Assembly (NCBI GenBank): GCA_025935445.1
Contig: JAICVG010000043.1
Location: 1-7,522 of the forward strand
Direction: 5' to 3'
Length of the DNA stretch: 7,522 bases
Origin: Nitrososphaera sp.
GTDB lineage: Archaea > Thermoproteota > Nitrososphaeria > Nitrososphaerales > Nitrososphaeraceae
Part shown: positions 1 to 6,550 of the stretch, piece by piece
How the letters are laid out: the number at the start of each line of letters is the position of its first letter
Numbering within the stretch: the stretch's first letter is position 1
The notes under the pieces: model-generated
Databases searched by the model: none
What the model saw: the letters and a program-made list of their open reading frames with translations, nothing else
Told to the model about the DNA's origin: nothing
Position numbers and translations under genes: made by a program

Positions 1-100
1 CTCTGATGTCTGGATTAGCTAGGCGTCATATGACAAAGAGCTATCCTCACCGTGTAAGACGGTTTAGACCACCTTGCTCTGTCTAATTCTACATGCATCA

Positions 101-523
101 CTATTCTAGGTCTCGGATATTCTTGTATTCCTCGCTGGAGCTTGTACCTGTATTGGACTTTCTTTCTTCGGTCATACGTATGTTCTGCTCAAAATCCGGA
201 AGCTGGACTGCCCTCTGTCCATAAGGTGTCGCTTTGAATGCTTCAAAGTCGTGCGCATACTGCTCCCTAGCTGGCTCTGTCGTGTACGAATGCCCCTTTC
301 CGAGATCGTCCTTACCGATCACGAGCCAGAGAACCTTACCGTCATAGGCATCGGCTAGATACTTTGGGATCCACGACTTGTCTTTGTTAACTATTCCCTT
401 TTCTAGGCGTATATAGTTTTGTGTCACCTCTTTGATTTCACCAACATCATGACCATCGTTTGTCTTTACCTTCTTGCCCTTCAGCTGTTCCCATAATATC
501 CTAGGCCCTTCGCTGCTTGCCAT
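101..523 (-). CDS. PRC-barrel/DUF2171-like small protein
   Basis: The protein has 140 residues if it starts at the ATG at 523. An in-frame ATG lies six codons upstream at 541, but a TATA-like box (CTTTATAG on the minus strand) is centred about 27 bases before 523 and almost touches 541. A leaderless transcript starting at 523 therefore fits best. Residues of about 10-70 look like a small beta-barrel: a GKKVKTNDGHDVGEIKEV stretch, then YIRLEKG, then a SWIPKYLADAYDGKVLWLVI segment. This resembles PRC-barrel/DUF2171 domains, where a 'G..V...dG..vG.v..v' strand pair is followed by 'IP...v..v.g..v.L'. The C-terminal 70 residues are polar and charged (AREQYAHDFEAF, then a Ser/Thr/Glu-rich tail) and are probably flexible. 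There is no signal peptide or membrane segment, so it is likely cytosolic. The specific function is unknown. The family link is by eye. Confidence 0.75.
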   Translation of the reverse strand: MASSEGPRILWEQLKGKKVKTNDGHDVGEIKEVTQNYIRLEKGIVNKDKSWIPKYLADAYDGKVLWLVIGKDDLGKGHSYTTEPAREQYAHDFEAFKATPYGQRAVQLPDFEQNIRMTEERKSNTGTSSSEEYKNIRDLE

Positions 524-546
524 TGTAAAACGATGCAGCATATCTG

Positions 547-554
547 CTATAAAG
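547..554 (-). promoter_or_regulatory. TATA box for the PRC-barrel-like gene
   Basis: CTTTATAG on the minus strand is centred about 27 bases upstream of the ATG at 523. That is the spacing expected for an archaeal TBP site driving a leaderless transcript. It supports 523 over 541 as the start codon. Confidence 0.55.
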
Positions 555-959
555 ATTGAAGAAAAGAGTTCTGCAATAGGCCATGATCATAGTTGCGAAC
601 CGAGCTCACTGTAACCCCTTTTATCCGATCTGGTCCTTTGCTGCGAATATCGTCAAGACTCTGTAACCTGTGCTGCAAAACAATTCATATTGCTTCATCG
701 GCAGCTTGGTCAGTGACTGGCTTAGGAGCACCTTGCACTTTTCTTATATGTGGATTCTTTGAAGAAGATGAACGTGCTTTCGATCTAATCTTTTTTTAAG
801 ACCTTCTTGCCTTTTTCAACGCGTACTTGTAGTCGCAGGCAACAACTATCAGAGCTTGAGTAGCTAAAGTGGTGCAACTGCTTTCCCGATTGATGACTCC
901 AATAGTGGTAGTAGTATTATATTATGTAGTAGAGTGGAGAAGTAGAAAAGCAACTCAAA
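555..959. other. Intergenic stretch without a supported gene
   Basis: This lies between the divergent PRC-barrel-like gene and the isoprenoid operon. The plus strand has a Cys-rich 68-codon frame ending at a T7 run (791-797), with no recognisable motif. The minus strand has one frame with hydrophilic, protein-like content, broken by TAA (798-796) and TGA (687-685) and ending at TAG (549-547). Neither is good enough to call. From about 900 to 945 the plus strand is low-complexity GTAGTA-type sequence. The region must hold the promoter for the plus-strand operon near its right end. No tRNA or clear structured RNA was seen. Confidence 0.5.
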
Positions 960-968
960 ACTTAAATT
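960..968 (+). promoter_or_regulatory. Candidate TATA box for the isoprenoid operon
   Basis: ACTTAAATT lies about 27-35 bases before the proposed TTG start at 995 and resembles the archaeal TTTAWA-type box. The fit is weaker than for the other promoters here. A second AT-rich block, TATTATATTA at 915-924, is the alternative and would imply a leader of about 50 bases. Confidence 0.4.
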
Positions 969-994
969 CACTTCAAAAAGTATGCCTTTTATTG

Positions 995-1768
995 TTGCAA
1001 GGACTTACTCTTATCAAGCTGGGCGGCTCTGTTGTCACCTTTAAGGAGAAGCCGCTCGCAGCTAATATCGATGCAATAGATGGCATTTCGCGCGCTCTGA
1101 CACAATTAGATGTTCCCATCATAATTGTGCATGGCGGTGGCTCGTTTGGCCACTACTGGTCGGTAAAATATGACATGCATACCAAGTCGGACAACTACGA
1201 CATCCATGGAGTCTCTATAGTGCATGAGTCAATGATCGCACTAAATCAGATAATCGTCAATTCCATGATAAGGGTGGGGCTTAATCCATATGGCATGCCA
1301 CCATCGGCTCTTATGACAGGCCACAAGCCAATTGTAGCAAAGATAAAGCACATTTATGCGATGGCCCAGTCAAAGGTAATACCAATAACGTTTGGTGACA
1401 TAGTCTATGTTGGAGGTACCAAATATTCCATCCTGTCCGGCGACGCACTCATGACAATTCTGGCAAGAGCACTGCGACCGTTAAAGATCATTTTTGCGAC
1501 CAATGTCGACGGTGTATACAAAAACAGCGTAAGCAGAGAACTTGTAAACGAGATACAGATCGAAGACAAGAACAAATCGATTGAGTTCTTCAAGACATCA
1601 GGCACCGACGCAACGGGTGGAATGCAAAGAAAGGTTACAGAAGCATTTAAGATTGCATCACACGGAATGGATGTAGTGATGATAAACGGACTTATGCCCG
1701 AACGCATCGTAGAGGCAGCAGAAGGTACGCTAAAGGTTGGCACAGTGGTAAAGGGGAGAAAGAGGTAG
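995..1768 (+). CDS. ipk: Isopentenyl phosphate kinase (IPK)
   Basis: This is an amino acid kinase fold enzyme that phosphorylates isopentenyl phosphate to isopentenyl diphosphate with ATP, the closing step of the archaeal mevalonate pathway. From TTG at 995 it has 257 residues, close to the roughly 260 of the Methanocaldococcus enzyme. The reading frame is open back to a GTG at 869, but those 42 codons encode a hydrophobic, unconserved segment, whereas family members begin a few residues before the K-[LI]-GGS motif (here K8-L9-G10-G11-S12). TTG 992 is equally possible. Visible motifs are HGGGSFGH at 46-53, whose last histidine (H53) matches the catalytic histidine of characterised IPKs; GD.VYV; LSGDALMTILARAL; ATNVDGVY; and GTDATGGM at 203-210 for nucleotide binding. 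H53 and the neighbouring idi and prenyl synthase genes favour IPK over fosfomycin kinase or acetylglutamate kinase. It is first in a five-gene operon and its TAG abuts the next start. Confidence 0.93.
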   Translation: MQGLTLIKLGGSVVTFKEKPLAANIDAIDGISRALTQLDVPIIIVHGGGSFGHYWSVKYDMHTKSDNYDIHGVSIVHESMIALNQIIVNSMIRVGLNPYGMPPSALMTGHKPIVAKIKHIYAMAQSKVIPITFGDIVYVGGTKYSILSGDALMTILARALRPLKIIFATNVDGVYKNSVSRELVNEIQIEDKNKSIEFFKTSGTDATGGMQRKVTEAFKIASHGMDVVMINGLMPERIVEAAEGTLKVGTVVKGRKR

Positions 1769-1771
1769 TTG
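1753..1771 (+). promoter_or_regulatory. Ribosome-binding sequence at the IPK/Idi-2 junction
   Basis: Purine-rich GGGGAG (1753-1758, 10 bases from the start) and AGAGGT (1761-1766, 2 bases away) precede a TTG at 1769 that directly abuts the IPK stop TAG at 1766-1768. No ATG or GTG is near, and the protein aligns with its family from this TTG. Translational coupling with IPK is likely. Confidence 0.5.
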
Positions 1772-2863
1772 CCAGACACTTTTGACGCGTCCTCTGATAT
1801 CGAGGTAATCAAGCAGCGCAAAAAGGAAGGGATAGACATCCCACTTCAGAAGAACGTACAGGCGAAAACTACTTCGACATACTTAGAATATGTCAGGCTA
1901 GTGCATAACGCGCTGCCTGAGCTGGACTATGATGATATTGACACTTCGATGACTTTCCTTGGGAAAAGGTTTTCGGCACCGATTATAATCGACTCTATGA
2001 CTGGCGGCACTGACGAGGCAACTATCATCAACGGCAGGCTTGGTGAGCTCGCAGAAAAGTATGGCTTTGGCATGGGGCTTGGGAGTCAGAGGGCAGGACT
2101 CAAAAGTGAAGAGCTTGCTGCCACCTATTCGATAGCAAGAAAGAATGCACCAAATGCATTCTTAATAGCAAACATAGGTGGGGCACAACTTTCCAAGGGG
2201 TTCACGGTAGACGAAGCTAAAAAAATAGTAAAAATGATTGGGGCAAATGCGCTGGTGGTGCACCTGAACCCGCTGCAGGAGCTTGTACAGCCAGAGGGCG
2301 AGCCGCGATATAAGGGAGTTCTTGCCCAGATTTCAGAGCTTGCCAAGACCATAGATGTACCATTGATAGTCAAGGAGGTAGGTGCAGGGATTTCAAAGGA
2401 GGTTGCCATAAAACTGGAGATGGCAAACGTTTCAGCGATCAATATCGCCGGGGCTGGCGGCACTACTTGGGCTGGTGTTGAAAAGTTACGGGCAGAATCT
2501 CTCAAAGACGACCTGAAGAAGCACCTCGGTGAAATGTTCTGGGACTGGGGCATTCCGACGGCGGCCAGCCTCATAGAGGTCAGACGCGCAGTGAAACTGC
2601 CGCTCATTGCATCAGGCGGTCTGCGCAATGGGCTCGAGGTTGCAAAGTGCATAGCGCTTGGTGCCAGCATGGCCGCAATGGCATATCCATTCCTTCAAAC
2701 AGCTGCGCGGTCACGCGAAAGCCTCTTTGCATTTGCAGATACAATTCTTGCAGAGCTTAAGAGCACGATGTTCCTTGTTGGAGCCAAAAACATCGCTGCA
2801 CTTGCTAGCTCAAGATATATATTGACAGGAATGCTAGCACATGAGGTTAGTAGCCGTACATGA
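1769..2863 (+). CDS. fni: Type 2 isopentenyl-diphosphate delta-isomerase (FMN-dependent)
   Basis: This enzyme interconverts IPP and DMAPP using reduced FMN and Mg2+, supplying the allylic starter for prenyl chain growth. It is a cytosolic TIM barrel of 364 residues, the usual length. Motifs in order: DSMTGGT at 75-81, GLGSQRAGL, IANIGGAQ, HLNPLQE at 165-171 (the Gln-Glu pair matches the catalytic Gln and Mg-binding Glu of the Sulfolobus enzyme), VKEVGAG at 201-207, NIAGAGGTTW at 225-234, and SGGLRNG at 282-288 for FMN phosphate binding. The start is a TTG directly after the IPK stop. One oddity is that the N-terminal RKxEHI motif of the family reads RKKEGI (17-22), with glycine in place of histidine. 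The gene ends in an ATGA overlap with the GGPP synthase gene. Co-location with IPK and GGPP synthase makes the assignment secure. Confidence 0.96.
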   Translation: MPDTFDASSDIEVIKQRKKEGIDIPLQKNVQAKTTSTYLEYVRLVHNALPELDYDDIDTSMTFLGKRFSAPIIIDSMTGGTDEATIINGRLGELAEKYGFGMGLGSQRAGLKSEELAATYSIARKNAPNAFLIANIGGAQLSKGFTVDEAKKIVKMIGANALVVHLNPLQELVQPEGEPRYKGVLAQISELAKTIDVPLIVKEVGAGISKEVAIKLEMANVSAINIAGAGGTTWAGVEKLRAESLKDDLKKHLGEMFWDWGIPTAASLIEVRRAVKLPLIASGGLRNGLEVAKCIALGASMAAMAYPFLQTAARSRESLFAFADTILAELKSTMFLVGAKNIAALASSRYILTGMLAHEVSSRT

Positions 2864-3870
2864 AGGCAGACAGCATCAAAAGCGAGCTGGAATCTTATGC
2901 TTCTACCGTGAACAACTTTATACTTGCATTTGTTGAGGGCAAGCCAAAAGAGCTTTACCAGGCTTCGTCACATTATATCCGCACGGGAGGCAAGCGTTTG
3001 CGGCCATTCATGGTCCTCAAGGGCTGCGAAATGCTAGGGGGAAGCGCCGAAAGGGCTCTTCCTGCAGCCGCTGCAGTTGAGCTTGTTCACAACTTTACAC
3101 TTGTACATGACGATATCATGGACAATGATGAAATGCGGCACGGAGCTGCAACTGTGCACAGATACTATGGCATGCCGCTTGCAATTCTTGCAGGCGACAT
3201 TCTATTCTCAAAAGCATTTGAACTGCTAACGTTTAACTGTAGAAAGGCAGGAATTTCAGACAAGTCGATAATTGAGATGGTGGAGCATCTTTCATTTGCG
3301 TGCACGGAAATATGCGAGGGACAGGCAATAGATGTAGAAGTGGCATCAAGCGCCAAGTTTCCAAGCGTGCAGCATTACATCGACATGATTGGCAAAAAGA
3401 CTGCTACGCTCTTTGAAGTATCGTGTGCACTTGGCGCGCTGTCATCTCCAAATCACACTACTAGCGATATCAGAAACCTATCTTCATTTGGCCGCAATAT
3501 CGGTATTGCTTTCCAGTTGGTAGATGATCTAATAGGTGTGATAGGCGACCCTAAGCTGACAGGCAAGGCCGCCGGCAATGACATTCGAGAAGGCAAGAAG
3601 ACATATCCAATACTACTTGCTCTGAAAAACGCCAACCAAGAAGACGCAGAAAAGATCAAGAGGGTATTTGGTACAAGAGGGAAGGCCTTGAGCCAAGATA
3701 TCAAGGAGGCTGTCAGGGTCATCTCTCATATTGGTATAGAGCAGGACGTGAGGAGTGAGGCAAGAAGATACTTACATGAAGCAGTCAAGTCAATTGAAGG
3801 TTACAATAACTCTGATGCCAGAAGAGCTCTTCAGTTCTCGGCAGATTTTGTAGTGGGTAGGAGTCTGTAG
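2860..3870 (+). CDS. idsA: Geranylgeranyl diphosphate synthase (type I, archaeal)
   Basis: This trans-prenyltransferase of 336 residues adds IPP units to DMAPP to give C20 GGPP for archaeal ether lipids. It is all-helical and cytosolic. Visible motifs are GGKRLRP at 43-49 (diphosphate binding), the first Asp-rich motif DDIMD at 84-88, and the second region DDLIGVIGD at 222-230 followed by a DIREGKKT segment. In the second region glycine replaces the last Asp of DDxxD, a variant also found in crenarchaeal GGPP synthases. Phe79, five residues before the first motif, is the bulky residue that typically limits archaeal type I enzymes to C20. Product length is thus inferred, and a longer-chain synthase is not excluded. 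The ATG at 2860 overlaps the isomerase stop (ATGA), with GAGGT 12 bases upstream, so coupled translation is likely. Confidence 0.93.
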   Translation: MKADSIKSELESYASTVNNFILAFVEGKPKELYQASSHYIRTGGKRLRPFMVLKGCEMLGGSAERALPAAAAVELVHNFTLVHDDIMDNDEMRHGAATVHRYYGMPLAILAGDILFSKAFELLTFNCRKAGISDKSIIEMVEHLSFACTEICEGQAIDVEVASSAKFPSVQHYIDMIGKKTATLFEVSCALGALSSPNHTTSDIRNLSSFGRNIGIAFQLVDDLIGVIGDPKLTGKAAGNDIREGKKTYPILLALKNANQEDAEKIKRVFGTRGKALSQDIKEAVRVISHIGIEQDVRSEARRYLHEAVKSIEGYNNSDARRALQFSADFVVGRSL

Positions 3871-3876
3871 TAATAC

Positions 3877-5622
3877 GTGCCAATCGATCCGAATACTGAG
3901 AAATTCATCAAAATCATTGCATTGAAGAATTCAGTTGAGCATGGCGGCAAGGCACAATCTGATGCGGTGATCGCCAAGTTTGTAGGCTTGAAGCCAGAAT
4001 TGCGTAGCCAAATAAAGTTACTTATCTCTGAAATCAAGGCAGTTGTGCAGCAAATAAATGCACTTTCGCTTGCAGATCAAAAATCGCTTCTTGAAGAGCT
4101 TGCACCTAGCAAGGTGGCTGAAAAAAAAAAGCAGGTATCAGACCAGAGACAGCAACTGCCTCCGCTTGAAGGAGCCATGCAGGGCAAGGTGGTTACTCGA
4201 TTTCCGCCTGAGCCAAACGGTTACCCACATATTGGACATGCTAAGGCAGCTATAATTGACGAAGAGTATGCCCGAATGTACAGCGGCAAGCTGATTCTCC
4301 GCTTTGATGATACAAATCCGCTCAACGAAAAGGTGGAATATTACGACGCCATAGCTGAGGGGCTGAAATGGCTTGGAGTCAAGCCCGATATTGTTAAGAA
4401 TACTTCAGACGACATTGAGCTTTTGCACAATTATGGAAGAAGGCTGATCGAGCTGGACGGCGCATATGTATGCATCTGTAGCCAGGAGATGATACACGAC
4501 CTCCGAGCAAGGGGCATCCCCTGCGAGTGCAGGCGCGATCCTGCGACCGCACTTGATAGGATTGGAAAATTGTTCCGTGGCTCATACGAGCAGAATGAAG
4601 CCATTGTGCGATTCAAGGGGGACATGGCCGACCAGAATACTGCTATGCGTGATCCAGCGCTTTTCAGGATAATAGACTCTGATCACCCTAAGCTGGGCAA
4701 TAGAGTGCGGATTTGGCCGACCTATGACTTTGCGGCTCCAATTGAAGACAGCATCGGTGGCGTAACACATGCTTTTAGGACAAAAGAATATGAGCTTCGC
4801 AACGCGCTCTATTTTGCAATTCTTGATAGGCTCAATTTAAGAAAGCCATACCTTATTGAATTTTCAAGGCTGGAGTTTGAAGGAATTCCAGTTTCAAAGC
4901 GAAAGATAAAGCCACTTATAGAAAATGGCACAATCAGAAGCTGGGATGACCCGCGGCTCCCAACACTTGCTGCGCTTAGAAGGAGGGGCTTTGTGCCCGA
5001 GGCGATACGCAAGTTTGTGCTATCGCTTGGCCTTACGCTTGCAGAAACCAAGCCTCCTTTTGAAAGCCTAGAAGCTTTAAACAGGAAGATAATAGATCCA
5101 ATATCGCTGCGACTATTCTTTGTGAAAAACCCTGTCGAAATGTATGTCAGGGGCGGTCCAGAAACGGAGGTTGTACTCAAGAACCATCCTACTGATGCCA
5201 ACCTTGGGATAAGGACGGTGAAGGTTGGTGATCGGTTCTATATCTCTGAAGATGACGCAGCAGGGCTGAAGGTTGGAGCCGAAATTCGGCTCATTGAGTT
5301 GTATAACGTCAAGGTAACGAGCATAGATTGGAAGAATGGTGCCCGCTTGATGATAACAGCTGAGGCTAGTGGTAACGAGATCCGGCAGTCCATGCCGAAA
5401 ATACAGTGGATTGCAAAGAATGATATAATTGACTACAAGGTCATGATTCCTAAGGAACTCTACGTGAGCGAGGAGGAGTACAACACTAACAGCCTTGAAA
5501 TATCGCAAGGTTTTGCAGAATCTTTTGTGTCCCACCTTGAGCCTGATGTGCAGGTTCAATTCGTGAGATTTGGATTTTGCAGAATCGACGGTAATCAAAT
5601 CGCAATAATGACGCACAGGTAA
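3877..5622 (+). CDS. gltX: Glutamyl-tRNA synthetase (archaeal type)
   Basis: This class I aminoacyl-tRNA synthetase of 581 residues attaches glutamate to tRNA-Glu. Residues 1-105 are a helical, Lys-rich N-terminal region. The Rossmann catalytic domain starts at RFPPEPNGYPHIGH, with HIGH at 118-121. The KMSKS loop is VSKRK at 339-343. Two Cys pairs (C199-x-C201 and C216-x-C218) could bind zinc, which is an inference. FAAPIEDSIGGVTHAFRTKEYELRN is written here in part: FAAPIED and GVTHAFRTKEYE are typical of archaeal GluRS. The C-terminal third is the beta-barrel anticodon-binding region shared with eukaryotic GluRS and GlnRS, unlike the helical bacterial form. Archaea usually make Gln-tRNA by amidation, so GluRS is favoured over GlnRS. 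It starts with GTG, 6 bases after the GGPP synthase stop. An A10 run at 4121-4130 inside the linker is a possible slippage site. Confidence 0.95.
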   Translation: MPIDPNTEKFIKIIALKNSVEHGGKAQSDAVIAKFVGLKPELRSQIKLLISEIKAVVQQINALSLADQKSLLEELAPSKVAEKKKQVSDQRQQLPPLEGAMQGKVVTRFPPEPNGYPHIGHAKAAIIDEEYARMYSGKLILRFDDTNPLNEKVEYYDAIAEGLKWLGVKPDIVKNTSDDIELLHNYGRRLIELDGAYVCICSQEMIHDLRARGIPCECRRDPATALDRIGKLFRGSYEQNEAIVRFKGDMADQNTAMRDPALFRIIDSDHPKLGNRVRIWPTYDFAAPIEDSIGGVTHAFRTKEYELRNALYFAILDRLNLRKPYLIEFSRLEFEGIPVSKRKIKPLIENGTIRSWDDPRLPTLAALRRRGFVPEAIRKFVLSLGLTLAETKPPFESLEALNRKIIDPISLRLFFVKNPVEMYVRGGPETEVVLKNHPTDANLGIRTVKVGDRFYISEDDAAGLKVGAEIRLIELYNVKVTSIDWKNGARLMITAEASGNEIRQSMPKIQWIAKNDIIDYKVMIPKELYVSEEEYNTNSLEISQGFAESFVSHLEPDVQVQFVRFGFCRIDGNQIAIMTHR

Positions 5623-5629
5623 ATGGACA

Positions 5630-6499
5630 ATGAAGGTAGCAAGAATCCGAGATAGCAAGGTAAAGGAGACATACAGCATCATATCTGATGATGGAAAAAG
5701 CATTGTCACAAGGTCGGAAATACAACAGCAGACAGGCATACCTGTCCCTCTAAACATCAAGGACTTTATGTTCAGAGGATGGCTTGACGAGGTCAAGCAT
5801 CACAAGTCCACGCTGAAATTCAATCAGAAAGTGAGCGATGTCGAGCTCTTGGTGCCGATACCAAACCCTCCAAAGATAGTCTGCCTTGCCTTTAACTATT
5901 ACGATCATGCGCGTGATGCGGGGCTCACTCCTTCAGATGAGCCCGTGATATTCATGAAGCCAAGAACCGCTCTTAACGAGCCGTTCAAAGACATCATCTG
6001 TCCGTCATTCGTATCCCGCCTTGACTATGAAGCCGAGCTTGCAGTTATCATTGGCAAAGAGACGAAGAAGGTGCCAGAAGATAAAGCACTTGATTCTGTC
6101 TTTGGATATATGATACTACATGACGTTTCTGCAAGAGATATCCAATTCAAGGACAAGCAGTTTACTCGAGGCAAGGGAATCGATACTTTTGCTCCATGCG
6201 GACCGTGGATAACGACCAAGGACGAGATCTCAGATCCTCAGAACCTTCGCATAACAACCAAGGTTAATGGCGAAACACGTCAAGACTCATCGAGTTCAAA
6301 CATGGTTATCCCAGTCAGGCGGATAATTTCTACACTTAGCGTGACCATGACGCTTGAGCCAGGGGACATCATTTCGACAGGAACACCTGCTGGAGTAGCA
6401 ATGTCAATGAAAGAGCCAAAATATCTAAAGGATGGAGACGTGGTTGAAATAACGATAGAAAGACTAGGTACTATAAGGAACCGCATAGTACATCATTAA
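5630..6499 (+). CDS. Fumarylacetoacetate hydrolase (FAH) family protein
   Basis: The protein has 289 residues. The N-terminal 80 or so form a variable cap, and the rest is the FAH beta-barrel. Conserved features are FNYYDHARDAG (H93), VIFMKP, DYEAELAVIIG with metal ligands E134 and E136, LHDVSARDIQ with D165 as third ligand, RGKGIDTFAPCGPWI, and the closing LEPGDIISTGTPAGV. These match the E-x-E...D divalent metal site of acylpyruvases, oxaloacetate decarboxylases and 2-keto-4-pentenoate hydratase-like enzymes. The exact substrate cannot be read from sequence. ATG 5630 gives the expected N-terminus; an ATG at 5623 is out of frame and stops after ten codons. CAGGT lies 9 bases upstream and the gap to gltX is 7 bases, so it is probably last in the operon. 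No link to isoprenoid synthesis is visible other than position. Confidence 0.9.
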   Translation: MKVARIRDSKVKETYSIISDDGKSIVTRSEIQQQTGIPVPLNIKDFMFRGWLDEVKHHKSTLKFNQKVSDVELLVPIPNPPKIVCLAFNYYDHARDAGLTPSDEPVIFMKPRTALNEPFKDIICPSFVSRLDYEAELAVIIGKETKKVPEDKALDSVFGYMILHDVSARDIQFKDKQFTRGKGIDTFAPCGPWITTKDEISDPQNLRITTKVNGETRQDSSSSNMVIPVRRIISTLSVTMTLEPGDIISTGTPAGVAMSMKEPKYLKDGDVVEITIERLGTIRNRIVHH

Positions 6500-6517
6500 C
6501 CTTAAAGCAAGAGCGTT

Positions 6518-6550
6518 ACTGTCAAGGATGACTTGACATGGACAGTCATC
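6518..6550. repeat. Overlapping, mutually exclusive inverted repeats
   Basis: Three pairings share the same bases. TGTCAAG (6520-6526) pairs with CTTGACA (6532-6538) across 5 bases. GATGACT (6527-6533) pairs with AGTCATC (6544-6550) across 10 bases. ACTGTC (6518-6523) pairs with GACAGT (6541-6546). They begin 19 bases after the FAH-family stop. They could be operator half-sites, alternative RNA hairpins at the operon's 3' end, or an attenuator for the small ORF at 6538. No T-run follows, so a classical terminator is unlikely. Confidence 0.6.

Noticed and set aside
49..63. ACCGT-GTAAG-ACGGT inverted repeat downstream of the PRC-barrel-like gene
   Set aside because: A five-base stem without a T-run on the minus strand is too weak to call a terminator.
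3..86. Plus-strand frame open from the window edge to TAA 84-86 (includes HMTKSYPHRVRRF), a possible C-terminus of an upstream gene
   Set aside because: Only 27 codons are visible, they are strongly Arg-rich, and there is no motif. It cannot be told from chance without the sequence to the left.
593..799. 68-codon plus-strand ORF ending at a T7 run
   Set aside because: It is Cys-rich with no recognisable domain, starts with TTG without a convincing TATA box, and its content looks like non-coding DNA.
2125..2670. Long minus-strand ORF of 181 codons inside the isomerase gene
   Set aside because: It is a shadow of a well supported gene with intact catalytic motifs on the other strand.
3523..3549. 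Second Asp-rich motif of GGPP synthase reads DDLIG rather than DDxxD, suggesting an inactive paralogue
   Set aside because: The DDxxG form is normal in crenarchaeal type I synthases, and the first motif and GGKRLRP are intact.
5113..5796. Minus-strand ORF of 227 codons spanning the gltX/FAH junction
   Set aside because: It lies opposite two confident genes, has no domain, and crosses their intergenic boundary.
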